Part shown: positions 8,066-15,329 of the stretch, in pieces | Position numbering within the stretch: position 1 is the first letter of the stretch | Layout of the letters: every line of letters starts with the position of its first letter | Assembly (NCBI GenBank): GCA_034439955.1 | Contig: JAWXBJ010000017.1 | Location: forward strand, 1-37,915 | Source: UBA7672 sp034439955 | GTDB lineage: Bacteria; Pseudomonadota; Alphaproteobacteria; Caulobacterales; Hyphomonadaceae | Reading direction: 5' to 3' | Length of the DNA: 37,915 nt | Program-made: the position numbers and the translations under genes | The notes under the pieces: generated by a model | Seen by the model: the letters and a program-made list of their open reading frames with translations, nothing else | Told to the model about the DNA's origin: nothing | The model's database searches: none

Positions 8066-8854
8066 ATGCACGCGCGCATCATCGCCGTCGCCAACCAGAA
8101 GGGGGGTGTCGGCAAGACGACGACCACCGTCAATCTCGCCCACGCCTTTGTCTCTCAGGGCAGCCACGTCCTCGCTATCGACCTAGATCCGCAAGCCAGC
8201 CTATCGATTTCCCTTGGGCTTGATCCCAAACGCATTGGCGAACTCGAAGCCCAAAACCAGACCATCTACTTCGCGCTGGTCAAGGGCCACGACTTAAATG
8301 GGATGGTCGTCCGTCTTGGCGAAGGCCGTCCCGACCTTGTCCCCGCCAGCATCAGCCTCTCCGCCGCCGAAAACGAGATGATGAACCCGCTCGGCGCCGC
8401 TCATGTTCTGCGCGACTTGCTTGCAGACTTGTCCGATCCCTATGACGTGATCGTCATCGACTGCCCGCCGACGCTTGGTCTGCTGACTGTCAACGGCCTC
8501 TCCGCCGCTTCGGAAGTCCTGATCCCCACCAAAACCGACTACCTTTCGATCATGGGGTTCGCACTTCTTCTCACGACCATCGACAACATCCGCCGTAAGG
8601 CCAATCCCGGTCTCCAGATTCTCGGCGTGTTGCCGACCTTGTTCCATCCCCGCAACATCCATGACCGCGAAGTCCTGGCGGAACTCACCGCCATGCTCGC
8701 GCCGCGCGCCATCCATGTTTTCGAGCCGATTCATCACGCGACCGCCTTTGATAAGGCCGCCGCTGAAGGTCGCTCCGCGCTCGAACTGTGGCCGGAGACG
8801 CCGGGCGTCCAAAATTACCAACGCATCGTCGATCACAAACCTTCCCATGACTGA
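8066..8854 (+). CDS. parA: ParA-family partition ATPase (262 aa)
   Basis: A deviant Walker A motif (KGGVGKTTTT, residues 12-21, with the signature lysine K12), Walker A' IDLDPQAS (38-45) and Walker B VIVIDCPP (128-135) identify a ParA/Soj ATPase. No N-terminal HTH is present, so this is a short ParA that needs another protein for autoregulation. ParA dimers bind DNA nonspecifically and are driven off by ParB at the centromere, which segregates the replicon. The last bases overlap parB by eight. With the Rep-like gene downstream, this forms a partition-replication block typical of alphaproteobacterial plasmids. No Shine-Dalgarno precedes the ATG. Confidence 0.95.
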   Translation: MHARIIAVANQKGGVGKTTTTVNLAHAFVSQGSHVLAIDLDPQASLSISLGLDPKRIGELEAQNQTIYFALVKGHDLNGMVVRLGEGRPDLVPASISLSAAENEMMNPLGAAHVLRDLLADLSDPYDVIVIDCPPTLGLLTVNGLSAASEVLIPTKTDYLSIMGFALLLTTIDNIRRKANPGLQILGVLPTLFHPRNIHDREVLAELTAMLAPRAIHVFEPIHHATAFDKAAAEGRSALELWPETPGVQNYQRIVDHKPSHD

Positions 8855-9671
8855 CACATCTAAAGCCCGTTCGAACATCCTGCCGACCGACATCTTCTTT
8901 GGCGCGTCGGCGGACTTACCGCGCATTGTTGAAATCGACCTCGCGCGGATTATCCCAAACCCTGATCAGCCACGCCGCGATTTCGACCTCGCCAAACTCC
9001 AGGAACTCGCCGCGTCGATCGCCGAGAGCGGGCTCATCCACCCCATCACCGTAAAGGCCCTCGATCGCGATCATTACATGGTCATTGCCGGCGAGCGCCG
9101 CTTTCGCGCCTACGGCCTGCTTGATCGGAAGAGCATTCCGGCCATCATCTCTGACGGAAATGTCGATGAACTCGCGCTCATTGAAAACATCCAGCGCGAA
9201 GACCTATCGCCCATGGACGAAGCGGATGCAGTCGCCCGCCTCATTGAAAAGCACGCCTACACCCAAGCCGACGCCGCCCGCGTCCTTGGCAAATCCCGCG
9301 TCACCATCAATCAGCTTCTGACCCTCAAAACACTCGCGCCACAAATCCAGGCTGAAGCTCGAACCGCAAAGACACCCAAATCCACTCTCATCGAACTCGC
9401 CCAAGCCGGCGATGAAGACGCCCAGCTCAAACTCTGGCGCTCTTTCGGATCAAGGCCACCGTCAATTCGGACTGTGCGCGAAGCGAAAAGTTTTGCCTCA
9501 ACCACGCCGGCCGCCAAAATCACCGCAGCCCTCCGCGCCGGCAGACAATTCAAGACCGCCCTCGATCATCTCCCGCTGTCCGCCCGCGCGCATCACGCCG
9601 AAATTGAAGCGACGACCGAACGTCTGCTGTCCCTGCTCGAATTGCTGCTATCCGATACGGCCGCAGACTAA
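8847..9671 (+). CDS. parB: ParB-family partition protein (274 aa)
   Basis: The N-terminal ParB/Srx domain (about 25-120) has the CTP-binding motif GERRFRA (82-88) and the ENIQRED motif (113-119). A HTH follows (about 138-160: YTQADAARVLGKSRVTINQLL), then a C-terminal dimerisation region rich in leucine (LLSLLELLLS). ParB loads on parS, spreads as a CTP-dependent clamp and stimulates ParA. The ATG at 8847 lies inside the end of parA (eight-base overlap); the longer frame upstream is only the shadow of parA. A perfect 16-bp palindrome at 9860-9875, downstream, is a candidate binding site. Confidence 0.95.
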   Translation: MTDTSKARSNILPTDIFFGASADLPRIVEIDLARIIPNPDQPRRDFDLAKLQELAASIAESGLIHPITVKALDRDHYMVIAGERRFRAYGLLDRKSIPAIISDGNVDELALIENIQREDLSPMDEADAVARLIEKHAYTQADAARVLGKSRVTINQLLTLKTLAPQIQAEARTAKTPKSTLIELAQAGDEDAQLKLWRSFGSRPPSIRTVREAKSFASTTPAAKITAALRAGRQFKTALDHLPLSARAHHAEIEATTERLLSLLELLLSDTAAD

Positions 9672-9707
9672 ACGCTTCCCGGCCGCTTGACCCTGCCGGC
9701 GTGCTCG

Positions 9708-9760
9708 GGCGCGTCAAGGACAAGCCCTCCGGGCGCGCCTGCGCGCGTCCTTGACCCGCC
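9708..9760. repeat. Long inverted repeat between parB and the Rep-like gene
   Basis: Arms 9708-9721 and 9747-9760 are 14 bp with one mismatch; the core GTCAAGGAC / GTCCTTGAC is perfect. The 25-nt loop is itself very GC-rich with GGGCGCGCC. There is no T tract, so it is a poor terminator; an origin, centromere or regulatory role is possible. Confidence 0.6.
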
Positions 9761-9859
9761 CTCCGCACGACCGGCCTTGAACACTGGCGAGCCGGGGCGA
9801 AAAGATGAGCGCTTCAAGCCGAACAAAAAGATGGCTGTACCGGGGAGACCGCGCCGGGG

Positions 9860-9875
9860 TGTCCGACGTCGGACA
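9860..9875. promoter_or_regulatory. Perfect 16-bp palindrome, candidate parS-like site
   Basis: TGTCCGACGTCGGACA is a perfect palindrome of 16 bp, the same size as chromosomal parS and with the same TGT...ACA ends, lying between parB and the Rep-like gene. Assignment as the ParB site is inference; binding by the Rep-like HTH protein is the alternative. Confidence 0.45.
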
Positions 9876-9927
9876 GGCTATCCCCCGCCGAGCCTTGACG
9901 CCGAACCCGCGATCCTCAGCAGGGGTG

Positions 9928-9933
9928 TATAAT
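9928..9933 (+). promoter_or_regulatory. -10 element of the Rep-like gene
   Basis: A consensus TATAAT lies exactly 6 nt before the ATG at 9940 and no Shine-Dalgarno is present, so transcription should begin at or next to the start codon. A TTGACG at 9895 is too far upstream (27 nt) to be a normal -35. Confidence 0.5.
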
Positions 9934-9939
9934 TCGGGC

Positions 9940-10377
9940 ATGTCTTCAATCGACGGCGCAAAACACATCGGCGACCTCATGCCGGATCGAAACATCATCC
10001 TCGAAGGTTTTGACGCCATTTCGCAGCGCGGATTTACACAGGTGCCGAACTACGTTCTCAGGGAGTTCGATATTTCCCCTGGAGCCAAACTCGCCTACAC
10101 AATGCTTCTCAGTTACGCTTGGCAGAACGATTTCTGCTTCCCCGGCCAAGACACACTTGCCGAAGATATGCGCGTCAGCCTCCGCTCCATCGGAACCTAC
10201 ATCAAGGAGCTGGAGACGGTCGAACTGCTGAGCGTCACCCGACGCGGGCTCGGCCGCTCAAACCTCTACAAACTCAGCAGTGCCGGGCGAACGACCCCGA
10301 GGTCTAATAGAGCAACCCATTCCCCCTCCGCTCCGCCGCAGCGGGTTTATCCACACCCTCGCCAGCTGCGCGGCTAG
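9940..10377 (+). CDS. HTH replication-initiator-like protein, probably C-terminally shortened (145 aa)
   Basis: Residues 30-112 form a HTH_36-type winged helix: GFTQVPNYVLREFDISPGAK, a helical AYTMLLSYAWQ, CFPGQDTLAEDMRVSLRSIGTYI as the recognition part, then GLGRSNLYKL. This domain is usual at the N-terminus of a group of plasmid replication proteins next to parAB. Those proteins are normally longer. Here the frame turns into low-complexity residues after about residue 113, while neighbouring frames downstream read protein-like (LDRQILRIKTCN from 10374), which suggests a frameshift or a natural short form. The ATG at 9940 is preferred to upstream starts because TATAAT lies 6 nt before it. 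Iteron-like repeats begin 4 bp after the stop. Confidence 0.75.
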   Translation: MSSIDGAKHIGDLMPDRNIILEGFDAISQRGFTQVPNYVLREFDISPGAKLAYTMLLSYAWQNDFCFPGQDTLAEDMRVSLRSIGTYIKELETVELLSVTRRGLGRSNLYKLSSAGRTTPRSNRATHSPSAPPQRVYPHPRQLRG

Positions 10378-10380
10378 ATC

Positions 10381-10439
10381 GGCAAATTTTGCGCATCAAG
10401 ACATGCAACATTTGCATCTACGGATCGGCAAAATCTGCC
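10381..10439. repeat. Three iteron-like palindromic repeats at 23-bp spacing
   Basis: Three related 13-mers, GGCAAATTTTGCG (10381-10393), TGCAACATTTGCA (10404-10416) and GGCAAAATCTGCC (10427-10439), have centres exactly 23 bp apart. Each is an imperfect palindrome of the form GCAA-n3-TTGC or close to it. Even spacing close to two helical turns directly behind a replication-initiator-like gene is the layout of an iteron origin. The role is inferred. Confidence 0.6.
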
Positions 10440-11083
10440 AACATAAGAAGACTCATAGAATCAGACACAAGGAAGAATACTCAGAATAGGAAATGCCACT
10501 TTCAAAAGTGGGGATAGCCCAGCCCCAAGCTCGGCGAATTCTTAACAACTCCAAATGTGATCACTGCTCATAGCGGGACTTCCCGAACCTGCCGCCTCAA
10601 CAGTCACAAGTCCGGCCGCAGCAGTCCCGAACTTCGCTCGCCAACTCCGACGCCTTGCTCGCAAGCTTCCTCACCGGCATCCCCGAACTTGCAGAGGCCG
10701 CAAGGTAAGTCGCGTTGCGCGGAGGGCCGCCGTCGCCAAGGCGACCCAGCAGCTCACCTCCATAAGCCACTCAATCAAGCCCGGCCAAGATCCCAGCCAA
10801 AACGGCCACCCTACTGCCGAACGGCGAAGGCTAACGAGCAATAACGCTGGAAGCTCGAAATTTGGCTCTAGCGGCTTATAAACCCTGACAATAGGAAAAT
10901 CCCCATGGGCAGTTTGTTGTGCGCGGCAGCAGCCGTTTTGTGGCCACCGAAGGCCCGATAGCGGCGCGCTGTGACCGGCGAGACTGCATTCGTCTTGGCA
11001 ACATCTGCGGGTGCAAGGACCGGAGTTCGTGCAAATCCCGTGTCTAACAACAGCACTCTCAGAAACGAACACGTTGTTTTTGT
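10440..11083. other. Gene-poor stretch with possible decayed coding remnants
   Basis: No convincing intact gene is seen in these 640 bp. A palindrome CCACTTT-CA-AAAGTGG lies at 10496-10511. An open stretch at 10574-10708 ends SDALLASFLTGIPELAEAAR before its stop and reads protein-like but has no start codon, so it may be the displaced end of the Rep-like gene or a remnant of another gene. The remainder up to the tRNA shows nothing I can name; it probably contains the right end of the inserted element. Confidence 0.4.
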
Positions 11084-11160
<77 letters not shown>

Positions 11161-11275
11161 GTCGCCTGTTTATGCCTCCAAATCCGCTGGCCCGCCAAGC
11201 ATGCAAATGCCCGCCTCGATGCGGATTTGCGATTCCCAGCCCATTTCCTATTGTCGATGGGTTTTGGGGTCGCCG

Positions 11276-12088
11276 GTGAATACTTTTCAGTCTCGCAACG
11301 ACGACCGCCCTCTGGAGCGCGGCCCGACCCGTCGAGGCGTCGGACTGGGTTTTGTCGCATTTGCGGCGGGCTGTGGAGAGGCGCCGGACCTCAGCCCGGG
11401 TGAGCAGGGGCGGGTCGCCCGCGTCTCGGACGGCGATCTGCTGGCGCTCGACACAGGCCAGCGCGTCCGCCTTGTGGAGATCGAAGCGCCGAGCCTGGGA
11501 TATCGGGAACGCCCTTCGGCGCCGTTCGCGGAGGAATCGAGGGCGGCGCTCGAAGCCGCCTGTGTCGGCCGCATGGCGAGGCTGTTCTATGGCGGCCTCA
11601 GCCGCGATCGGTACGACCGCGCCCTGGCGCATGTCATCGCGAGTGATGAGACCGGCGGCGCTGTCTGGCTCAACGGATACATGGTCCGGCAGGGTGCAGC
11701 GCGTGTGCGAACCTATCCCGACAACGCACGGCGAGCCCGCCAGCTTCTGGATCTGGAGCAGGAAGCCCGCAAGGCGGGCAAGGGGCTCTGGGCACTGCCG
11801 GATTATCGCGTCCGGTCACCTGGAGACCTTGCCGATGCGCCTTACTTCGCTCTCGTCGAAGGCGTGCTGGCCGCTCTTGCGAACATACCCGGAGACGGCG
11901 TCGCCAGGATGAGGGGCCTGGAAATAGCCGTGGATCTGGGCGAGCGCCTCGGTCCGCCAGACTCCGTCCTGGACTTCCGCGTGGGACGTCCTGTGCGCGT
12001 TCGGGGACGAATCGACACCCGGGCCGGGCAACCCCAGATCCGCATCACCCATTGGGCGCAAGTAGAAACTCCCGCTTCGGACGCTTGA
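11276..12088 (+). CDS. Staphylococcal-nuclease-like lipoprotein (270 aa)
   Basis: After a twin-arginine-containing leader (PTRRGVGLGFVAF) comes a lipobox-like FAAGC with C33, so it is probably a lipoprotein. Residues 45-155 are an SNase-like OB fold: VARVSDGDLLALDTGQRVRL, the 'IEAP' turn and DRYDRALAHV. The residues matching catalytic Arg35 and Arg87 of staphylococcal nuclease are present (R65, R115), but the position of Glu43 is Ser (IEAPS), so hydrolysis of nucleic acid is uncertain. A second region (about 175-265) of unknown fold follows. GTG at 11276 was chosen because it gives a clean signal sequence; the longer frame reaches towards the tRNA. It converges on rpoH with 33 bp between. Confidence 0.8.
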   Translation: MNTFQSRNDDRPLERGPTRRGVGLGFVAFAAGCGEAPDLSPGEQGRVARVSDGDLLALDTGQRVRLVEIEAPSLGYRERPSAPFAEESRAALEAACVGRMARLFYGGLSRDRYDRALAHVIASDETGGAVWLNGYMVRQGAARVRTYPDNARRARQLLDLEQEARKAGKGLWALPDYRVRSPGDLADAPYFALVEGVLAALANIPGDGVARMRGLEIAVDLGERLGPPDSVLDFRVGRPVRVRGRIDTRAGQPQIRITHWAQVETPASDA

Positions 12089-12121
12089 TGCGCTCAAATA
12101 GAACGCGTGCCTTGGCGGTCT

Positions 12122-13009
12122 TCAGGTCGACGGAATGAGCCCCGACGCCTCGGGATCGCCGACGATCCGCGTCAGCGACGAGCGAAGTTTCCGAAGCGCC
12201 TGGTGCTCGATCTGGCGGACGCGCTCCTTTGAAACGCCAAGCTTCTGGCCCAGGGTTTCCAACGTGACGCCGTCCTCGACCAGCCGGCGTTCGCGAATGA
12301 TCGTCAATTCGCGCTCGCTCAACTCTTCCAGCGCCTCGCGCAACCAGACAGACCGGGTCGCCCGGTCGCGTTCGTTCATCGCGCCATCTTCCGGCAGAGC
12401 GGTGTCGTCCTGCAGCATGTCCTGCCATTCGGCGTCGCCAGCCTCGCTCATCGGCGCATTCAGCGAGCGGTCCGAAGCCGACAGGCGCGAGGCCATGTGC
12501 TCGACGTCTGATTCGTCCACCCTGAGCGCCTTGGCCACATAGGACCGGCTTTCCGGGCTCATATAGCCGTCGCTGGTGTCACGCAGCAGGGCCCGCAGGC
12601 GGCGGAGGTTGAAAAACAGCGATTTTTGTGCGGCGGTCGTCCCGGTGCGGACGATCGACCAGTTGCGCAGGATGTAATCCTGGATGCACGACCTGATCCA
12701 CCACGCCGCATAGGTGGAAAACCGCACTTCGCGTTCGGGTTCAAAACGCGCAGCCGCCTGCATCAGACCGACATTGCCTTCCTGAATAAGGTCAGACATG
12801 GGCAGGCCGTAATTGCGGAATCGCGCCGCCATCGAAATAACCAACCGCATGTAGGCCGTCGTCAATTCGTGCAGAGCGCGCTGGTCGCCATGGTCGCGCC
12901 AGCGGGCGGCCAGATTGTGCTCGTGTTCTCGCTCCAGCAGCGGGGCGGTCATGGCCTGCTTGACGAACCGGCGATCCGCCGCCTGAGCGTGCATGTCGGT
13001 GGAGGCCAT
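12122..13009 (-). CDS. rpoH: RNA polymerase sigma-32 factor, RpoH2-like (295 aa)
   Basis: Region 2 is complete (MSDLIQEGNVGLMQAAARFEPEREVRFSTYAAWWIRSCIQDYILRNWS), followed by the RpoH box QKSLFFNLRRLRA and a region 4 HTH (VTLETLGQKLGVSKERVRQIEHQALRKLR). The FNLRRLRA form of the box is more like the RpoH2 group of Rhizobiales than classical heat-shock RpoH1, so a role in oxidative or general stress is plausible. The ATG at 13009 has GGAG 7 nt upstream and gives the normal family length; the frame stays open upstream but without similarity. An EcfG-type promoter candidate lies at 13107-13131. Confidence 0.93.
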   Translation of the reverse strand: MASTDMHAQAADRRFVKQAMTAPLLEREHEHNLAARWRDHGDQRALHELTTAYMRLVISMAARFRNYGLPMSDLIQEGNVGLMQAAARFEPEREVRFSTYAAWWIRSCIQDYILRNWSIVRTGTTAAQKSLFFNLRRLRALLRDTSDGYMSPESRSYVAKALRVDESDVEHMASRLSASDRSLNAPMSEAGDAEWQDMLQDDTALPEDGAMNERDRATRSVWLREALEELSERELTIIRERRLVEDGVTLETLGQKLGVSKERVRQIEHQALRKLRSSLTRIVGDPEASGLIPST

Positions 13010-13106
13010 GATCGTCTCCGTGCGCTTCGGATCCTCGCGAGCCGCCTCGTGGAGGGGGCGCAATTCGCGACCGGAACGCCTGATCAGGTGGCCCAGTGAG
13101 TCCATG

Positions 13107-13131
13107 AACACGGTTGACGAAACCCGGTTCC
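13107..13131 (-). promoter_or_regulatory. Candidate EcfG-type (general stress) promoter of rpoH
   Basis: On the minus strand GGAAC (13131-13127) is followed after 16 nt by TGTT (13110-13107), one mismatch from the EcfG consensus GGAAC-N16/17-CGTT, about 98 nt before the rpoH start. Confidence 0.4.
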
Positions 13132-13141
13132 GCACTAACAG

Positions 13142-13176
13142 GAAATAAAAAAGAGGCGCCCCGAAAGGCGCCTCTT
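13142..13176 (-). terminator. Rho-independent terminator of carD
   Basis: Perfect 10-bp stem AAGAGGCGCC (13151-13160) / GGCGCCTCTT (13167-13176) with a 6-nt loop; on the minus strand it runs into TTTTTTATTT. It lies between carD and rpoH and separates their transcripts. Confidence 0.9.
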
Positions 13177-13199
13177 GGTATTCGTCAAGGCAGCTTAAT

Positions 13200-13724
13200 T
13201 CAGGCTGCGCGTTTGGCAAGCGACTTCGACAATTTCTCGACCGCCTCGGCATGCTTGATGTTCTCGACAGCGGCGAGTTCGCGCGCCATGCGATCAAGCG
13301 CCGATTCATACAGCTGGCGCTCCGAATAGGACTGGTCCGGTTGGTCCTCGGCCCGGTGCAGGTCACGAACCACCTCGGCGATCGAGATCAGATTGCCCGA
13401 ATTGATTTTCGCCTCATATTCCTGCGCTCGGCGCGACCACATCGTGCGCTTGATCCGGGCCCGCCCGCCGAGCGTTTTCAACGCGTCGCCGACTATCCGG
13501 GCGGACGCCAGGGGGCGCATTCCCGAAGAAGTCGCCTTTGCGGTCGGAACCCGCAGGATCAGCTTGTCCTGTTCGAAAGCCACGACATAGACTTCCAGGC
13601 TCATTCCGGCGACCTGCTGAGTCTCGACGCCCGTGACGCGGCCCACGCCATGCGCAGGATAAACCACATGCTGGCCGATGCTGTAGGCGCCTTCGGCGAT
13701 TTTCGGCGGCTGTTTTTTAGACAT
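13200..13724 (-). CDS. CarD-family transcriptional regulator (174 aa)
   Basis: The N-terminal CarD/CdnL/TRCF domain (about 14-75) carries YSIGQHVVYPAHGVGRVTGVE and DKLILRVPTAKA, the part that binds the RNA polymerase beta subunit. The helical C-terminal domain contains the conserved WSRRAQEYEAKINSGNL (about 96-112), which contacts the upstream edge of the promoter bubble. CarD proteins stabilise open complexes, notably at rRNA promoters, in alphaproteobacteria and others. Length is typical. Upstream lie 203 bp before fdxA, room for its own promoter, and a strong terminator follows. The order fdxA-carD is recurrent in alphaproteobacteria. Confidence 0.95.
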   Translation of the reverse strand: MSKKQPPKIAEGAYSIGQHVVYPAHGVGRVTGVETQQVAGMSLEVYVVAFEQDKLILRVPTAKATSSGMRPLASARIVGDALKTLGGRARIKRTMWSRRAQEYEAKINSGNLISIAEVVRDLHRAEDQPDQSYSERQLYESALDRMARELAAVENIKHAEAVEKLSKSLAKRAA

Positions 13725-13927
13725 GCTTCAGTTACCCTCTTACTCGCACGCACAGTCAAGAAATCCACCCGCTCACGGCTCGTGTGCGGCCGGATTGTGC
13801 TGACCTGTGACGTAATGCTCTCGCCCGTCGGCGAACCCAAGCATTATCACAATTGTAAGAAATTTCAAGCCGTTGTCACATAAGCGACTCAAAAGAGGGC
13901 GTCATGCCGCAGCCTCTGGTCCCGGGT

Positions 13928-14269
13928 TTACGTCCCGGATCCCGGCTTTGGCGAAAACAGCAGGTTCAGCTTTCCCTTGACCTGGGCGTAGTCATCGGCG
14001 TCGGCCGGCGGCGGGCCTTTCAGCGTGATATTGGGCCAGGCCTTGGCGAACTCCGAGTTCAGCTTGAGCCATTTGCCGTCGGCGTCGTCTTCGGTGTCCG
14101 GCACGATCGCCTCGACCGGGCATTCCGGCTGGCAGACGCCGCAGTCGATGCACTCCTCGGGGTGGATGACAAGCATGTTCTCCCCCTCGTAGAAGCAGTC
14201 GACGGGACAGACTTCCACGCAGTCCATGTACTTGCAGCGGATGCACGCGTCGGTGACGATATAGGTCAT
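13928..14269 (-). CDS. fdxA: Seven-iron ferredoxin FdxA (113 aa)
   Basis: The product carries both cluster motifs of 7Fe ferredoxins: C9, C17 and C50 for the [3Fe-4S] centre and C21, C40, C43 and C46 for the [4Fe-4S] centre, in the usual ACIRCKYMDCVEVCPVDCF and CIDCGVCQPECP segments. The C-terminal extension (about 60-113) with WLKLNSEFAKAWPNI is family-typical. It is a small cytoplasmic electron carrier; the partner cannot be told from the neighbourhood. The start ATG at 14269 opens directly with the conserved MTYIVTDACI. Confidence 0.96.
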   Translation of the reverse strand: MTYIVTDACIRCKYMDCVEVCPVDCFYEGENMLVIHPEECIDCGVCQPECPVEAIVPDTEDDADGKWLKLNSEFAKAWPNITLKGPPPADADDYAQVKGKLNLLFSPKPGSGT

Positions 14270-14370
14270 TGTTTGATCGGCTCAGGTTGAGCGGGCGACA
14301 TGCGGCCGACGCGCCCCGTTGTCAATTCAACCGCATGTGCAGACGCGCTGAACCTTCCAGCGTTCGTGAG

Positions 14371-14841
14371 TCAGCCGGCAAAAAGCGCTTTCCATATCAC
14401 CGCGGCGCCCCAATGGATGACCACGCCCGGCCAGATCGATCCCGAACGGATCCGGCTCAGCGTGCATGCGAGGCCCAGCCACGACACGAGCGAAAGAAAG
14501 CCGGCGTCCATGAATTCCGGACGGGCGAAGGGCGAGCCGGCCATGTACTGCACGGGATGCCAGAGGATGAACATCAGGAGCGAAAGGACGGCCCCGATCG
14601 GCGCCCCTCTTCGTACCCAGCCCCTGAAAAGCAGTTCCTCGCCGAGCGCCGGCATCACGAATGCGACCACCGAGATCAACAACAATTCCTGCGAACTTTC
14701 GATGGGCTTCAGGACAAGGACGCCGGAATAGACCGCCCAGACGCCCGCGCCGATCACCAGCAGGAACAGGCCGAGCGCTTCGATCGCCGCCCGCAGGTCC
14801 GGCAATCGCTTGAGCCCGTCGATCAGGTTCGAGGCGAGCAT
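14371..14841 (-). CDS. CPBP-family intramembrane metalloprotease (156 aa)
   Basis: The protein has about four membrane segments and the CPBP (Abi/Rce1-like) signature: motif 1 GEELLFRGW with E68, E69 and R73, motif 2 FILWHP with H95, and motif 3 IHWGAAV with H143. These residues build the metal-dependent active site in known relatives such as Rce1. The substrate is unknown; in bacteria the family includes bacteriocin-immunity and membrane-protein processing enzymes. It is short (usual 200-280 aa), starting close to the first segment, so an N-terminal helix may be absent. It is separated from fdxA and the S4 gene by 101 and 155 bp. Confidence 0.85.
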   Translation of the reverse strand: MLASNLIDGLKRLPDLRAAIEALGLFLLVIGAGVWAVYSGVLVLKPIESSQELLLISVVAFVMPALGEELLFRGWVRRGAPIGAVLSLLMFILWHPVQYMAGSPFARPEFMDAGFLSLVSWLGLACTLSRIRSGSIWPGVVIHWGAAVIWKALFAG

Positions 14842-14996
14842 CCGCTTGTATCTCCCTCGGTTTGGCCAGATCGGCGGCGGCGGCGGGCAGGGCGCTGGAT
14901 CAGCCTGCCTTCAAATGCATCCTTTTGGAGGCGGACAGGCTCATTTGCCCCAAAGTCCCAAAACAATGTTCCAGCGTCCCGTCCGTCGCAGGTTTC

Positions 14997-15329
14997 TCAG
15001 CTAACGGCGCTTGCCTGCCGCCGCCGATCCGGTGGTTCATGCGCCACGGCTTGGAAGCATAGAGCCGCTTCTGCGGCCGATTCCCTGCGCCGGGGCAGAC
15101 ACAGAACTCGAACGACGGCTGGACCGGAGGCCGATGCAAAGCTGAGCAGGTCGCCAGGCGCAACAGTGACCGACGGCTTGTCGATGCGGCGCACCTGGCC
15201 CGCGCGCTCGATGCGCAAGCCCGACCGCTCGATCATGTGGCTCGCGGTCGAACGGGTCTTGCAGAAACGCGCTCGCCACAGCCAGACATCGACGCGCATG
15301 CGCGGCTCGTCGCCGCCATCGGGGGTCAT
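14997..15329 (-). CDS. S4-domain RNA-binding protein, Hsp15-like (110 aa)
   Basis: Residues 11-60 are an S4 fold beginning MRVDVWLWRARFCKTRSTASHMIERSGLRI, as in Hsp15/HslR proteins, which bind stalled 50S subunits with peptidyl-tRNA. A basic tail follows. The ATG at 15329 overlaps the stop of the helicase gene by the ATGA arrangement, so both are translated together, and the longer open frame is only the helicase shadow. The S4-helicase pair recurs in alphaproteobacteria, which suggests a shared task in RNA or ribosome handling. Confidence 0.92.
   Translation of the reverse strand: MTPDGGDEPRMRVDVWLWRARFCKTRSTASHMIERSGLRIERAGQVRRIDKPSVTVAPGDLLSFASASGPAVVRVLCLPRRRESAAEAALCFQAVAHEPPDRRRQASAVS

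Larger units (their letters stand above)
1..11083. mobile_element. Putative integrated plasmid-like element / genomic island (right part)
   Basis: This stretch carries partition genes (parA, parB), a HTH replication-initiator-like gene, iteron-like repeats, a serine recombinase, a CHC2 primase-like protein and several small plasmid-type proteins. It stops at the 3' end of a tRNA-Arg(CCT) gene on the minus strand, and core genes begin beyond that tRNA. The gene set and the tRNA junction together suggest an integrated element. No tyrosine integrase or second attachment site is visible, so the left end is probably outside the window. The sensor kinase in the middle could be cargo. The exact right border is inferred from the tRNA, not from a seen repeat. 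Confidence 0.55.

Noticed and set aside
10868..11056. 62-codon minus frame before the tRNA
   Set aside because: No ribosome binding site, no convincing protein pattern, and it lies in a gene-poor junction.
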